The notes: generated from the letters alone by a model not told the origin. A stretch of DNA of 64,000 nucleotides from Pogonophryne albipinna (GCA_028583405.1 CM053244.1:5390799-5454798), one strand, 5' to 3'. Positions 1 to 11,810 are shown, counted from the stretch's first letter. Numbers and translations are program-made.

Positions 1-300
1 TACACCGGAAGTAGTTGAAGTGATAGTTGATACAGTTGAAAGGAGTTACAAATAAAACAGCTCCCCTTGTGGACATAACATGTTGGTGTTTTCATTTCAA
101 GTATTACAATTAATACATTCCTTACCACTCAGATAAATATTACATACGTGGCTTCTAATTCTAAATTAGAATCCTTACACATAGTATTTTGGCATAAACT
201 GTAGTGTACATAAATACACTGGTGTTTGAATTGATGTATTGTAATTAACGTATTTTATGACATTTGCATTTGGCATAAACTGTACATTAATACACTAATG
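1..300. other. Unassigned AT-rich sequence
   Basis: No coding frame, RNA gene or element boundary is recognised here. The phrase ggcataaactgta occurs twice (about 191-203 and 272-284), suggesting a small local duplication of unknown origin. Confidence 0.4.
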
Positions 301-409
301 CAGTGGTTCCCAAACTGGGGGGCCCAGCGATATTGCAGGGGGGCGCGTGACGCTTGGGAAGAAGTTGTAAACAAACATTGTTTGCTCGTAAAATCAATAA
401 CATTGACAC
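301..409 (+). mobile_element. hAT element, left terminus only
   Basis: The sequence opens with CAGTGGTTCCCAAACTGGGG, a typical hAT/Charlie-type terminal inverted repeat. It resembles the left end of the complete hAT at 6557, including the later tract near TTGTAAACAAACA. The body is interrupted at 410-414, where the Gypsy element inserted. I could not find a matching right terminus after 5623, so this copy is truncated or rearranged. Confidence 0.6.
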
Positions 410-414
410 ATTTT

Positions 415-895
415 TGTTGTGCACCGTCAAAAGTGTTAATAATCATGTTTCATATTTATGTGTTATTATTGCTCACTTCCTGTTTTGTTTGTTTCACGCC
501 TCATTTCAGGTCCCTTGACTCACTTCCCTCATCAGTATCAGCCCCGCCCCTGATTGTGTTCACCTGTGTATGGTTGTTGAGTGTTTAAAGTCCCCAGTCT
601 CCCAGCATTCAGTGTCAGTTCGTTTTTGTCCTGTCCTCATGCCAGAGTTCTGCTCTTCAGCGTTTGCACTTTTTGATTCAAGCCTATCTTTGCTCCTGAA
701 ACTTATTATAAGTTTAGTTCCTCACGTTGTGAGCGATTTTCTGTTGTACCTTGTTTAAGCCTTTTTTGTCATCTCGTAAGAGTGATTTTCTTTTGTTACC
801 TTTTTTGTACAAATAAAGTATATTAATTATACTTTACCTTTGGCTCCCGGGTCGTGCATTTGAGTCCTTATCCTTGTGTAACCAAGTTCATAACA
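415..895 (+). repeat. 5' LTR of the Gypsy element
   Basis: Direct repeat of 5137-5617. It contains a TATA-like TTTAAAG (584-590), the probable transcript start near 614 and an AATAAA signal at 812-817, so U3, R and U5 can be placed approximately as 415-613, 614 to about 835, and the remainder. Confidence 0.95.
584..624 (+). promoter_or_regulatory. Gypsy core promoter and self-primer segment
   Basis: TTTAAAG at 584-590 lies 30 bp upstream of G614. The 11 bases from 614 (GTCAGTTCGTT) are the exact reverse complement of 897-907 just after the 5' LTR. In the Tf1/sushi group the first 11 bases of the mRNA fold back to prime reverse transcription, so TATA spacing and complementarity point independently to a start at 614. 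The start itself is inferred. Confidence 0.7.
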
Positions 896-896
896 G

Positions 897-907
897 AACG
901 AACTGAC
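897..907 (+). promoter_or_regulatory. Primer-binding site, self-primed
   Basis: AACGAACTGAC lies two bases after the 5' LTR and is perfectly complementary to 614-624 inside the LTR. It does not begin with the TGG expected of a tRNA-primed element. This matches the self-priming design known for Tf1 and sushi elements. Confidence 0.75.
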
Positions 908-911
908 CACA

Positions 912-1826
912 ATGGACTCAGCCGACCCAAAAGCTCTTCACGCCGCCCTGTCAGCCCAAGGCGTGAGGATTTTTCGTCACGAGGAACAGCTGGGATTAAT
1001 CAGCCAAGGAGTGCAGGCACTGGTAGGAAACCAGGCCGAGCTCCAAGTTTCCTTCTCTGCACAGATACAACAGCTGACGGATCAGATGCAGCAGTTCATC
1101 ACTCACCTTCAGACTGCTCCGCCGATGACGTCAGTCACAGCTGACCGCCTGCATGTCGCGGATCCTGTTGACGCTGTCAATCCGAGCCAGGCTGTTTCCT
1201 CCTCACTACGGCTGGCTCTCCCGGAGAGGTTTTCCGGAGATTCCATAAATTGCAGAGCCTTCCTGGTGCAGTGCGATCTGCATTTCCAACACAACCCAGG
1301 CGCTTTCTCATCAGACCATGGTAAAGTGGCGTTCATCGTGTCCCATTTAACGGGAAGAGCTGCAGCCTGGGCTACTGCAGAATGGTCCAGAGACACGGAA
1401 CTATGTTACTCATTACCCGACTTCACAGACACTATGAGTCGTATTTTTGACCACTCATCACCTGCAACAGAAGCCAGCCGAAGACTACTTCAGATGCGGC
1501 AGCATAAGCGCCAGGTGGTGGATTATGCTATCGAGTTTCGCACGGCAGCAGCGGACAGCGGGTGGAATATTCCGGCTCTTCGCGACGCTTTTCGGACTGG
1601 ATTAGCAGATTCAATCAAGGACCAGCTGGCTCCCCTGGAGGTACCCCGGGACCTGGAATCTCTCATCGCCGTTTCCATCCGGATCGACAACCGACTTCGG
1701 GAAAGAGAGAGAGAACGTCGACACAGCCGTGACGGACATCCCAGTTTCCGGGGCTTTTTCCCACGAGCCGTTCCACCAGAGGAGGTTTTTCAGCAAGCTT
1801 ACCAGCCAAGAGGAGGGCGCTGGTGA
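912..1826 (+). CDS. gag: Gag protein of the sushi-type Gypsy element
   Basis: A 304-residue capsid-type protein that would assemble the retrotransposon particle. The ATG follows the primer site by four bases. After an N-terminal helical part comes a Retrotrans_gag-like core (about residues 95-230) with LPERFSGD, then [17 protein letters not shown] helices and a basic [13 protein letters not shown] stretch. Sushi-type Gag usually ends in a CCHC zinc knuckle; none is present here. The stop TGA (1824-1826) overlaps the first pol codon. The missing knuckle and change of frame suggest a small deletion at the gag/pol joint in this copy or lineage, since related fish elements often carry gag-pol as one frame. 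Function of this copy is therefore uncertain. Confidence 0.88.
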   Translation: MDSADPKALHAALSAQGVRIFRHEEQLGLISQGVQALVGNQAELQVSFSAQIQQLTDQMQQFITHLQTAPPMTSVTADRLHVADPVDAVNPSQAVSSSLRLALPERFSGDSINCRAFLVQCDLHFQHNPGAFSSDHGKVAFIVSHLTGRAAAWATAEWSRDTELCYSLPDFTDTMSRIFDHSSPATEASRRLLQMRQHKRQVVDYAIEFRTAAADSGWNIPALRDAFRTGLADSIKDQLAPLEVPRDLESLIAVSIRIDNRLRERERERRHSRDGHPSFRGFFPRAVPPEEVFQQAYQPRGGRW

Positions 1827-4800
1827 GCAAGTTTTCCACAGACTTTCCTTCTCGTCCAGTTACCAAGGTAAACATTTGTATTAATGATCAGGTCATTTCC
1901 CAAGGAGTGCTAATAGACTCAGGAGCGGACGAAAGTCTTATGGATTGGGGCATAGTCAAACAGCTTGGTATAAAAACTGTCCCTCTATCTTCTCCCATTA
2001 CCGCCAGTGCTTTAGACGGACGTTTGTTGTTTACAGTCACCCACTGCACAGAACCTATCCAGATCACTGTAAATAATGACCACACTGAAGTTATGCAGTT
2101 TCACATTTTTGAATCTGCTCAGCATCCGGTTATTTTGGGTTTTCCGTGGCTAAAAATCCACAACCCACACATTGACTGGCGCTCAGGAAGGGTTAAGGAG
2201 TGGGGAGAGGATTGCATTAACAGGTGTAAACATTCACGCTCTGTTAAAGCACCAACAGACCCTAGTAGGATCGTCATTGATCACCCAGACTATCCTGACC
2301 TACAGAAGGTACCGTCATGTTATCATGATCTTAAGGAAGCATTTAACAAATCAAAAGCCATGTCGTTACCTCCTCACCGACCTTTTGATTGCCCCATTAA
2401 TCTCTTACCGGGGGCTCCCATTCCCAAGGGAAAACTGTATTCGATCTCAAGGCCAGAGAGAGCGGCAATGGACGACTACATTTCCGCTTCTCTCAAATCA
2501 GGGATTATCCGTCCTTCATCTTCCCCAGCTGGAGCGGGGTTTTTCTTCGTGGGAAAAAAGGACGGTTCTCTGAGACCTTGCATAGACTACAGCCCTCTTA
2601 ATGACATTACGGTAAAAAACCGCTATCCTCTGCCACTCATGTCCTCTGCTTTCGAGCTACTTCAGACTGCCAAGATTTTTACCAAGCTGGACTTAAGAAA
2701 TGCTTATCACTTGGTTAGAATAAGGGAAGGGGATGAGTGGAAGACAGGATTTAATACTCAGAGCGGTCACTATGAGTACCTTGTTATGCCTTTTGGACTG
2801 TGTAATGCACCGGCTGTGTTTCAGGGTTTTGTGAATGAGGTTTTGCGGGAATTTTTGAATGTTTCTGTGTTTGTGTACCTTGATGACATTTTGATTTTCT
2901 CACCAGACTCTAAGTCCCATGTTCACCATGTCCGTCAGGTTCTGCAGAAACTACTCGAGAATCAATTATATGTCAAGGCAGAGAAGTGTGAGTTTCACGT
3001 AGAAAAGGTGGCCTTTCTAGGATATATAATCTCACCAAACCAGATGCAGATGGAACCTGCTAAAGTCAGTGCAGTTTCCAAGTGGCCAACACCAGACTCC
3101 AGGAAGAAGGTTCAGCAGTTCTTAGGGTTTGCAAACTTCTACAGAAAGTTTATAAGAAACTTCAGTTCTGTAGCTGCTCCTCTGCATGTTCTGACTTCTT
3201 CCAAAGTCCCCTTCAAGTGGACTCCCCAGGCTGACTGCGCTTTCCAGCTCCTCAGGGAGAGGTTCACCACAGCGCCGATTCTCACCATTCCGGATCCCCA
3301 GCGCCAGTTTGTGGTCGAGGTCGATGCTTCCAATGAGGGAATTGGAGGCATTTTGTCCCAAAAATCCTTGAAAGACAACAGGATACACCCATGTGCCTTC
3401 CTGTCGCGGAAGCTGACGGCGGCAGAGAAGAACTACGATGTGGGAAATAAGGAACTGTTAGCTGTAAAAGCTGCTCTGGAGGAATGGAGACACTGGTTGG
3501 AGGGGGCAGAACAGCCGTTCTTAGTTTGGACAGACCATAAGAACCTGGAGTATATCAGAAAGGCTAAACGCCTCAACTCTCGGCAGGCCAGGTGGACTCT
3601 ATTTTTCAGTAGGTTCAACTTCACTCTCTCTTTCCGTCCCGGATCTCAGAATCAGAAGCCTGATGCCTTGTCTCGCCTTTTCGATCCAGAACCTTTTTCG
3701 GTAGAGCCCAAGACCATCCTTCCATTAAACCGTATGGTCGGAGCCTTTTCCTGGCAATTAGAATTGGACGTTAAACAGGCTAACGCATTAAACCCAGCAC
3801 CTAGCAAAGGTCCAAACCACCTGCTCTTTGTTCCTGTGTCTCTCCACTCTAAGGTCATCCACTGGGCCCACACGTCGGTGATCTCGTGCCACCCTGGAGT
3901 TAAAAGGACTATGTACAGGATTAAGCAGCGTTTCTGGTGGCCAGCCATGAAGAAGGATGTGCAGGAATACGTAGCGGCTTGTCCGGTGTGTGCCTGCAAT
4001 AAGACCTCGTCCCAGGTCAAGATGGGTTTGCTCCAACCACTGCCGATTCCTCAACGTCCCTGGTCACATATATCTATGGACTTTGTGACAGGTCTTCCCT
4101 CGTCCAGAGGCAAAACTACGGTTCTGACAGTGGTGGACCGGTTCTCCAAGATGGTTCATTTCATTCCTCTAACCAAGATCCCCTCTGCCAAGAGTACCGC
4201 AGAGGTCATGATGAACCAAATATTCAGGATCCACGGATTTCCAAATGACATTGTTTCCGACAGAGGTCCACAATTCATTTCAGCTTTCTGGAAGGAGTTT
4301 TGCAGACTCATAGGCGCTACTGTCAGCTTGTCTTCAGGTTACCACCCTCAATCAAATGGACAATCGGAGCGTCTGAATCAAGAACTGGAGACTACACTAC
4401 GCTGTCTCGTGTTCCAGAACCAGACCAACTGGAGCGACCACCTCACTTGGGTGGAGTTTGCACACAATACTCTTCCCACGGCGGCCACAGGTCTCTCGCC
4501 TTTCCATTGTGCCAATGGTTATCAACCGCCGCTGTTCTCAACCGACGAAGGGGAAGTTAAGGTACCATCAGCTCACGCCTTGATTAGACGCTGTCGCCGA
4601 GTTTGGGCTGGAGCTCGCCAATCTCTGCTACGAAGTTCGGCTCGGATGAAGGATGTAGCAGACATCCACCGCAGGGCCGCTCCCAGTTACAAACCGGGTC
4701 AAAAGGTGTGGCTTTCCACCAAGGACCTACCACTTCAGGTGGCGTCCAAGAAGTTGACTCCAAGGTTTGTGGGGCCTTTTCCGGTGTCAAAAATCATCAA

Positions 4801-5161
4801 TCCGGTATCTGTGCGCCTAAGACTTCCCAGAACCATGGGGGTACACCCTACATTCCACGTCAGCAAGATTAAGCCAGTTCATGAGAGCACGCTGATTCCC
4901 GCCTCCAAGCCCCCTCCACCACCCCAGTTCTTCGAAGGTGGCCTAACGTACAAGGTCCGCAAGTTGCTGGAGGTCCGCAATAGGGGTCGAGGCAAGCAAT
5001 TCCTGGTGGATTGGGTGGGTTATGGTCTCGAGGAAAGGTGCTGGGTTCCTGCGAGATTCATTGTGGACAAAACCCTGATTCAGGATTTTTATGATCGGCC
5101 TGGGCCGTCAGGAGTCGGCCCTAGAGGGGGGGGTACTGTTGTGCACCGTCAAAAGTGTTAA
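1823..5161 (+). CDS. pol: Gypsy Pol polyprotein: protease, RT, RNase H, integrase, chromodomain
   Basis: About 1,112 residues with no internal stop. Aspartic protease: DSG at residue 32. Reverse transcriptase: YLDD at about 352. RNase H: VDAS at about 501. Integrase: zinc-binding His/Cys part from about 680, then the catalytic triad D753, D813 and E849 with 35 residues between the last two. Chromodomain: about 1042-1085 (YKVRKLLEV to CWVP), which in chromoviruses guides integration to chromatin. The frame is -1 relative to gag and overlaps it; the first listed codon is GTG, so translation probably depends on frameshifting or on repair of the gag/pol joint. The frame ends 25 bases inside the 3' LTR. 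All catalytic residues checked are present, so the enzyme part looks functional. Confidence 0.93.
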   Translation: MSKFSTDFPSRPVTKVNICINDQVISQGVLIDSGADESLMDWGIVKQLGIKTVPLSSPITASALDGRLLFTVTHCTEPIQITVNNDHTEVMQFHIFESAQHPVILGFPWLKIHNPHIDWRSGRVKEWGEDCINRCKHSRSVKAPTDPSRIVIDHPDYPDLQKVPSCYHDLKEAFNKSKAMSLPPHRPFDCPINLLPGAPIPKGKLYSISRPERAAMDDYISASLKSGIIRPSSSPAGAGFFFVGKKDGSLRPCIDYSPLNDITVKNRYPLPLMSSAFELLQTAKIFTKLDLRNAYHLVRIREGDEWKTGFNTQSGHYEYLVMPFGLCNAPAVFQGFVNEVLREFLNVSVFVYLDDILIFSPDSKSHVHHVRQVLQKLLENQLYVKAEKCEFHVEKVAFLGYIISPNQMQMEPAKVSAVSKWPTPDSRKKVQQFLGFANFYRKFIRNFSSVAAPLHVLTSSKVPFKWTPQADCAFQLLRERFTTAPILTIPDPQRQFVVEVDASNEGIGGILSQKSLKDNRIHPCAFLSRKLTAAEKNYDVGNKELLAVKAALEEWRHWLEGAEQPFLVWTDHKNLEYIRKAKRLNSRQARWTLFFSRFNFTLSFRPGSQNQKPDALSRLFDPEPFSVEPKTILPLNRMVGAFSWQLELDVKQANALNPAPSKGPNHLLFVPVSLHSKVIHWAHTSVISCHPGVKRTMYRIKQRFWWPAMKKDVQEYVAACPVCACNKTSSQVKMGLLQPLPIPQRPWSHISMDFVTGLPSSRGKTTVLTVVDRFSKMVHFIPLTKIPSAKSTAEVMMNQIFRIHGFPNDIVSDRGPQFISAFWKEFCRLIGATVSLSSGYHPQSNGQSERLNQELETTLRCLVFQNQTNWSDHLTWVEFAHNTLPTAATGLSPFHCANGYQPPLFSTDEGEVKVPSAHALIRRCRRVWAGARQSLLRSSARMKDVADIHRRAAPSYKPGQKVWLSTKDLPLQVASKKLTPRFVGPFPVSKIINPVSVRLRLPRTMGVHPTFHVSKIKPVHESTLIPASKPPPPPQFFEGGLTYKVRKLLEVRNRGRGKQFLVDWVGYGLEERCWVPARFIVDKTLIQDFYDRPGPSGVGPRGGGTVVHRQKC

Positions 5162-5617
5162 TAATCATGTTTCATATTTATGTGTTATTATTGCTCACTT
5201 CCTGTTTTGTTTGTTTCACGCCTCATTTCAGGTCCCTTGACTCACTTCCCTCATCAGTATCAGCCCCGCCCCTGATTGTGTTCACCTGTGTATGGTTGTT
5301 GAGTGTTTAAAGTCCCCAGTCTCCCAGCATTCAGTGTCAGTTCGTTTTTGTCCTGTCCTCATGCCAGAGTTCTGCTCTTCAGCGTTTGCACTTTTTGATT
5401 CAAGCCTATCTTTGCTCCTGAAACTTATTATAAGTTTAGTTCCTCACGTTGTGAGCGATTTTCTGTTGTACCTTGTTTAAGCCTTTTTTGTCATCTCGTA
5501 AGAGTGATTTTCTTTTGTTACCTTTTTTGTACAAATAAAGTATATTAATTATACTTTACCTTTGGCTCCCGGGTCGTGCATTTGAGTCCTTATCCTTGTG
5601 TAACCAAGTTCATAACA
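5137..5617 (+). repeat. 3' LTR of the Gypsy element
   Basis: Same length and, by eye, same sequence as 415-895. It is preceded by the polypurine tract and followed by the target duplication ATTTT. Confidence 0.95.
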
Positions 5618-5622
5618 ATTTT

Positions 5623-6340
5623 GAACACAAACGGCAGTTAAAACAGGGTGTCCGCGGGGTCTTAAAAGTTGATAAATCAATTTAGCGAAAATTAAGGCTA
5701 TTAAAAAGTATTAAACGGCATTTTCCAAGGTATTAAGAAGGTCCACAGCAACGACAACATGAAACGCCCTTTAATTTACTGAAACAACATGTCGGGAAAC
5801 CCCCTCAAGGTGGCCCCATGCATAGCGTGCCATAAAATGCTGCTTCTTATTTTAAGTTTCGTTGCCTTGCTCCGCTCTGTGGGGGGGGGGGGTTATCTGC
5901 TGGTGGACTACCTGAGAGATATACAGCAGGAGAACACGGCGTCCACCGCGGAGAATAAACAGAAGGGCAACCATGACAACCATGCTCCGGGGTCTTCTTC
6001 GTTGCTTTTGGTGTATTTTGTGGCGGCAGCAGCGCCACTTACAGGCCTGGCATATGTAGCAGCGTTTCCAGCATTTCCAGCGGTCTAGTGTGAACGGACA
6101 CGTTAATGAATCGAATGCGTGTGAACGGGAGACTTTTTTGCGTTTGCGTATGCGTTTTACTGTATGCGTAAGCCAAACGATATCCGGTCACAGAGATCTG
6201 CTATTTTAAAGTAAGGTCAACACATATCGACCCTAAATATAGTCTATATTAAAAACGAGAAAGGTCTTAACATATATATCGTTTTTTGTAAACATATGAC
6301 AAATGTGTGAGGGGGATGACGTCAGAGAAATGCACCGTTT
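5623..6340. other. Repeat-derived sequence with hAT-like start CAGGGTGTCCGCGGGG
   Basis: The CAGGGTGTCCGCGGGGTCTTAAAA start near 5645 is a motif I recall from fish hAT-type repeats; no matching right end is seen. The 99-codon open frame at 5789-6088 has low-complexity composition and no recognised domain. Around 6060-6180 are GTGTGAACGG-type phrases typical of MITEs. No gene is claimed. Confidence 0.4.
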
Positions 6341-6556
6341 TGAACTTGGAGTTCTGTTGCTCCAATTACGTGTAAGGTGGGAGAAGGTAAAAGTAGTATA
6401 CTGCAGGGTAGCTTGTGAATTTACTCCAGGTGGAACTAAAGTCTGATTTAAGACTTGATTATATTTCACATCATTCATCCACATCTGTGAAGTAACTAAA
6501 TGTATTAAATACATGTAATGGAGGAGAAGTACACCATGTACCTCTGAACTGTAGAG

Positions 6557-7336
6557 CAGTGGTTTTCAAACTGTCGCGGAGGTACTGCAGGGGGGTCGCG
6601 GGAAACATTTTTTATTTTATTATTTTCTCCTTTTAGCTTTGTGAAGCACCTTGAGATGACGTTGTTTTTAAAGTGTGCTATATAAATCGAATGTATTATT
6701 ATTATTATTATTATTATTATTCAATTGTAAACAAACACTGCTCGGAAATATCTCATTGGTCAGAGAGCTGTGGGCATAATGCTGCTTTTTGCAACATCCT
6801 ACTTGTGTGAGAGGCTTTTTCTGCTGTTGCTGCCATCAAAACGAAATGCAGATCAAAGCTGAACATTGAGAATGAACTGAGAGGGGCTGTCTCAAAACAA
6901 CAGCCCGGGTTTGAGAAGATCTGCGAGGGAAAGCAAGCACACACAAGTCATTGATAAGCTATGTGTGGAATAGGAATGGTAAAGTGATGTGATCGTTTGC
7001 AACCTGCAGTAGAAATAGTTCATTAATATATTTTCCTTACAGAAATTAGAATTGAAAAATCTACTACTCAGGGAAGAAGGCCAACCAGTTTTAATTAGGC
7101 CAAATTAATTTACAGTATCTATTACAAGCACGTTTGTTCATGTGTAATCCATAATAAAATATTAAATTATAGTTGGATCTTTGTATCTTCTTATTATTAG
7201 CAGAGAAAATGTAATGTTTTTACAACAATATACAATTAATCCTACCAATATAGATGGGAACCGGGTTGGGGGGGGGTCCCGAAAATATTTCCAATTACCC
7301 AAGGGGGGCCCGACGGAAAAAGTTTGGGAACCACTG
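6557..7336 (+). mobile_element. 780-bp hAT element with perfect 8-bp TSD
   Basis: Termini CAGTGGTTTTCAAACTG and, on the opposite strand, CAGTGGTTCCCAAACTT form the inverted repeats. The 8-bp duplication CTGTAGAG is at 6549-6556 and 7337-7344. Inside are an L2-type LINE tail (about 6620-6720, ending in ATT repeats) and a degraded transposase C-terminus. It is an internally deleted, non-autonomous copy. Confidence 0.9.
6778..6951 (+). pseudogene. hAT transposase C-terminal (dimerisation) remnant
   Basis: The plus strand encodes FATSYLCER, then in another frame an AAIKTKxRSxLNIENELR-like segment, then FEKICEGKQAHTSH and a stop. This is the conserved dimerisation end of hAT transposases. At least one frameshift (near 6815-6835) separates the pieces, and the catalytic core is absent, so this copy cannot make transposase. 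Confidence 0.7.
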
Positions 7337-7436
7337 CTGTAGAGGAAGAGCATTACAAAGAAGCAAAAGTGGAAATACTGAAGTACCTCTAAAATAAGTA
7401 TAGTACTTGAGTAAATCTACTTACTACCACCACTGC

Positions 7437-8513
7437 AGGTATTTTATGTGTGCTAGCAGCCCATAATCCACACTATACATAAAATAAATCAATGTGAATT
7501 CTGTTTCTAATTTGTTTAGTTTTTCCCCTAATATTGTGCGCGCCACAGTTTCCCCGCAGTGAGGCTCCGGCGCTAACAGTCACGATCCTGCTCTACCACC
7601 ACCCCCTCGATCTATGGATACATTCCTCCTGAAACCAAAAGAGATGAGGTAACAGCAGCTGATTTAATAAACGTTTAGCACTCGGTTGCACAGTTCAGCA
7701 GACTGTGTCAGTAGGCTGGATCTGGTCATTTCTTTCTGGTCATAATAATTTGTTATGATAATTCCATTCAAAACAAATATATTTAATTCCTTTGCGTGCA
7801 AACAATTAAACCAAAGTAAAGCGTTATAAAGCTTATAGTTTCATAGAAATGTTTATTCTTAAGGGTTAGATAGACATTATATAAACATGAGTATATATAT
7901 AATCTAGCTCTAAGCAACGCAGTAACATGTTCCGCATTGTCCCGCAAGAACGTCCTATTTGTCCCACATGTGAATTGTTGGCACCTGGTCACCCTACCTG
8001 CATCCCTTACACACACACATTCACACTTAAGTCACATTTGGGGACACATCTTTACACCCCCCCACCCCCTTAGGGGACACTACTTTCTGAAGGGGCTAGA
8101 GAGATGCTGGTAAGTGGAAAGTATTACTGGAAGTGCCAACATTATCAAAATCACTTGAGATTTTAGTTTAAAATAACTTTTGTCCAACCAGAATTAAACC
8201 TTCAGATTGGGAACAAATCATTTAAATGTCTTTTTTGGGGACTCCAGATATACACAAATACACAAACTGATAAAAGTGACTTTTGGGTACCACACTTTCC
8301 CATTGGGGACACGAGTCATTAAATGTCATGTATGTATTTTGTTAAGCTAATTTTACTAAGGAGGACATGTAAAGTGGGTAAGAAATTCATCCTTTCACAC
8401 TGTTCTCGAATAGATCCTGACATGTCTAAATAAAACTGTTTAACTCTATCAAGCTAAACTGATACAGCTCAAATACATGAGCATAATGTAAAAACAAAAT
8501 GCAACTCAAATAT
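7437..8513. other. Unassigned intergenic sequence
   Basis: A short ATG-containing segment at 7614 (MDTFLLKPKEMR followed by gtaac) could be a first exon of a BED-type transposon, but nothing follows it. A C-rich tract lies at 8057-8070. Otherwise nothing is recognised. Confidence 0.4.
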
Positions 8514-9339
8514 ATTAGCATTAGGGTGCATCAAAAAAATCATTTTTAACCTGCTGATCTGTTAAGGGGATAAAAATGTTCCAATTCATGTTGTAATAAC
8601 GTATGCAAAATATTTTTACAATATGAGGTGATTTAGAGGTGCAACGGCCATCATCTTTTATGGCAAAAGGGGGTAACCAGCATATATATGCATGTGTTTA
8701 CCTTTTGTTTATTTTTTATCTACTTTAATATTACTGTCATTACCAACACATTGTGCATAATGCACTCTAGCTACAACTTCCATTTCAACATTCAACATAA
8801 TGTTTATTTGGTAGCCATGCTAACCTGAGACAATCGAGGACAATGCTAATGCTAATGAAGCACAATTCTGTGAGGCAAAAAGACTCCACCCTTGATCTGA
8901 AGACATTTGAGGTAATCTACTCTTTATTCTTTGTGTTGGTGTACTTTTATTAAGGATCATTGCCATATGAGTTGTACTTTGGTATATTTAATGAGTAAAA
9001 TAAAAATGTCTATCAGTTTTATGTAATTTTGTGTTAATTACATGCAGCTAGCTACTGTTTGCTAGTCATCCTGCTAACATTAGTTATTTGTCTAAGGTTC
9101 GCCTGTGTGCATGTTTTATGTCTTATAAGTGAGCATGTAGTGGGCTTGCAGATCTGCTATTTTTGGCAAGTTTCCCCTCTGAATGGATGCTAAGGTTCAA
9201 GTGGATAATGCATGCTAAGGTATTTTTTTAAATTTTATTTACTAAGGTATATTTGTAACACTATCCTTATTCATCATTTGACTGTAGAAAACAAAAGACT
9301 AATACATTATTTTGTGTTAAACCACTTTATATTTTCAGG

Positions 9340-11772
9340 CAATCTAGACCACTACCTGCCCCAGTATCCGGCTCTCATAAGATGCTGCCCTCGCCCGTAG
9401 GCTCACGCCAGAGGAGCCGTAGCCTGGTCTTCGGTCTGGGTGCCAGCATCACCAATGCGGATGGCATGATTACTGGGGCCAAACTGCCAAGTGGTCGTCA
9501 GATCTTGCGGTGCATGCTGTACAACTGTGATGTGCAACTACATGACAAGCGACCCGGTATGAATGGAGCCTTGTCACGCTTCATGGCAGCCAAAGTAGTC
9601 CTGGAGCAGGTGCGGCCATTTTACGCCAAGGCCAATATCCCAATGGTGAGCGATCGGGGTGCGTGCAACAAGATGGTGGAGCTAGTTGACGTCAACAACA
9701 AGCTGCGGCGCATTCCACAGGCCAGGCGCTCCAGTAAGGCTACAGCTCGACAGGTGGATGCAATGGAGCGCAGGCTAGATTCAACATTCCCACTGTGGTC
9801 TCCAAACGCAGAGGAGAAGATCCGCAATCCAGAGGACATTGCTTTCCTGGCTAGCATGAAGGGAGACAGAGTGGCCACATTTGGCGCATTCGACGCCAAG
9901 TTGCAATCCAAGGTAAAGCGGCGACAGAAGCGTGAAGCTGGGGCAGCTGCCCGGCAGTCACACTTTACCAGTGAGCAGCAGGAAATGAAAGTGAAGTCCA
10001 GAATGGCGATGTTGGAGAGCGAAAGTGATGAGGATAGCGTTACAGATGAAATAGCCACTCTACCGGCTGAGAACACACCCCCTTGCAAGCATAAGAAGAC
10101 TGGCACCACAGCCTTCATTCCACCCGACATCCTCAGCCGGCCAAGTCTCGTGTCACTGGCTACACGGTTGAAGATCACACCGATGCAGCAGGCTGCCTTC
10201 ACGCGCGGCTTGATCACAGAGTCGGGCGGCAATTGTGCAAATATTTCAGCATCCTACGCGACAGCAGATCGATCACGCCGCCAAGTGCTGGAGGTTGTCA
10301 ATAAAGAACACCAGAAGCAGTGGACACCATCTCCCATGTGCACCCTGCACTGGGACAGCAAGTTGACACCGACGCTCAGCAATGTGCGCCAGTTGGAGGA
10401 GCGTTTGACAGTGGTGGTTGGAGATGCGGAGCAGCTCAAACTGCTTGGTGTGCCAGCATATACAAAGGGGAAAGACGAGGCGTGCGGCGAGATCATCGCC
10501 CGCCTGACATGCAAGCTACTGCAGGACTGGTGCTGTGCCGACCAGGTTGTCAACATGGCATTTGACACCACTGCATCAAACACAGGTCATCTCACAGCAG
10601 CCTGCATTGCCATCCAGGTCTCACTTGATAGACCACTGCTTTGGTCCGGGTGCCGGCATCACATTGGTGAGGTGCTCCTCAGCCACATCTTCACTAACCT
10701 CAAGGTGGAGGCATCACGCTCACCAGAGGTTACCTTGTTTAAGCGTCTGCAGGACAACTGGAACTTGTTGCCGCACAAATACAGTGGCCCATTGTCCCGC
10801 TACATTACTGCCAACGCCGAACAACCGTTCCTGGGCAAGTTACGTGCTGAACTCACTGTGTCTGCTGCAGCAGTGATAGACTACAAGCGAGGCGACTACC
10901 ATGAGTTTGTGTAGCTGTGCCTTGTCTATCTGGGTGCAGATGATGCAGCACAGACTCCAGTTAACTTCCAACGGCCGGGAGCTCTGCACAAGGCACGCTG
11001 GATGGCCAAGCTCCTCTACACTCTCAAGCTGGCTTTGATGGAGCAGCATATCGCCTTGCTTCCCCAGGGCACCATCACCACACGGCAGCAGGTGCCGAAG
11101 ATTCGGGCGTTTGCCAACTTCATTACGCACATCTACGCAACATGGTGGCTGACCTGTGACACAGCCGTAGATGCCGCATGGAATGACCTCAAACTCTACC
11201 ACAACCTGTACACTTACAAGTCTGTTGACGAGGGCATTGCAACCTCGGCCATGAAAGCACTGGAGAGGCACCTCTGGTACCTGACCGGTGAGATGCTGCC
11301 CCTGGCACTCTTCAGCAACAAGGTGCCAGCTGATGAGCGGCGTGCACTTGCGGATGCCATCTTGGAGCACAAGCCAGATGATCTTCCCATGCGAGCCCCA
11401 CAGCAGCGCTTTGGCACTGGTTTCGGCAAGCCAAAGTTTCCAGTCCTCTCGCCGACCACCAGGTTGGCCGACCTCGCCAACCCAGACTGCTGGTTTGGAA
11501 TGCACCAGCTGCACATCGATCCAGCATTTCTCTCACTCACTGTAGAGGATTGGGCTACCAGTGCATCATTCCAGGCAGGTGTGGTGAATGTGCGTGCAAT
11601 CAACGTCGTGAATGACTGTGCCGAGCGTGGAGTCAAACTCACATCAGACTTTGTGGCAGCAGCCAAGAGTGAGCAACATCTGCAGAATGTGCTTCAAGCA
11701 GTTGAGCATGACCGCTGTGAACAGCCCAATCTTCGCCGCTGCAAGCGCAAGCTGAACACAGTGAAGGACTAA
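9340..11772 (+). pseudogene. hAT-type transposase interrupted by one in-frame TAG
   Basis: The frame is open from a probable splice acceptor (attttcag, ending 9338) through the first ATG at 9382 to a stop at 11770-11772. The only break is TAG at 10912-10914; the same frame continues at once with conserved-looking sequence, giving about 796 codons from 9382. Visible features: basic N-terminal region; a FDTTASNTG motif (D at about residue 395) as the likely first catalytic Asp; CRHHIGE at about 424, like the CxxH of hAT enzymes; ARWMAK just after the stop; and a basic C-terminus. A 5' exon probably exists upstream, for example near 8850-8911 where a gtaatc donor occurs, but its frame could not be matched. 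A one-base change explains the stop, so inactivation looks recent. Confidence 0.8.
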
Positions 11773-11784
11773 ACTAATGACATT

Positions 11785-11810
11785 GAATTGAATTGAATTG
11801 ACTAGGACTA
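11785..11810 (+). repeat. TTGAA microsatellite
   Basis: About four copies of the pentamer just after the transposase stop, inside the 3.6-kb transposon. Confidence 0.7.

Larger units (their letters stand above)
415..5617 (+). mobile_element. Young sushi-type Ty3/Gypsy (chromovirus) LTR retrotransposon
   Basis: A complete 5.2-kb element. Two 481-bp LTRs (415-895 and 5137-5617) read as identical by eye, begin TGTTGTG and end CATAACA, and are flanked by the 5-bp duplication ATTTT (410-414 and 5618-5622). Between them lie a self-complementary primer-binding site, gag, pol with protease, RT, RNase H, integrase and chromodomain, and a G-rich polypurine tract at 5123-5133, three bases before the 3' LTR. 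The C-terminal chromodomain places it among chromoviruses; with the primer site this fits the Tf1/sushi group. Identical LTRs and an intact TSD imply recent insertion. It landed in an older hAT element. Confidence 0.95.
6352..7436 (-). repeat. Older hAT-type MITE, split by a later hAT insertion
   Basis: Read on the minus strand from 7436 the sequence starts CAGTGGTGGTAGTAAG and continues with TTTACTCAAGTACT and AGAGGTACTT, the hallmark of a very common fish hAT MITE also seen near 57410. The 780-bp element at 6557-7336 lies inside it. The left limit (about 6352) is uncertain. Confidence 0.5.

Noticed and set aside
5789..6088. 99-codon plus-strand frame with hydrophobic C-terminus
   Set aside because: Low-complexity composition, a G run inside, no known domain and a MITE-like setting; probably chance.
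7614..7654. Small first exon MDTFLLKPKEMR with a donor
   Set aside because: Only 12 codons and no downstream exon; not enough to annotate.
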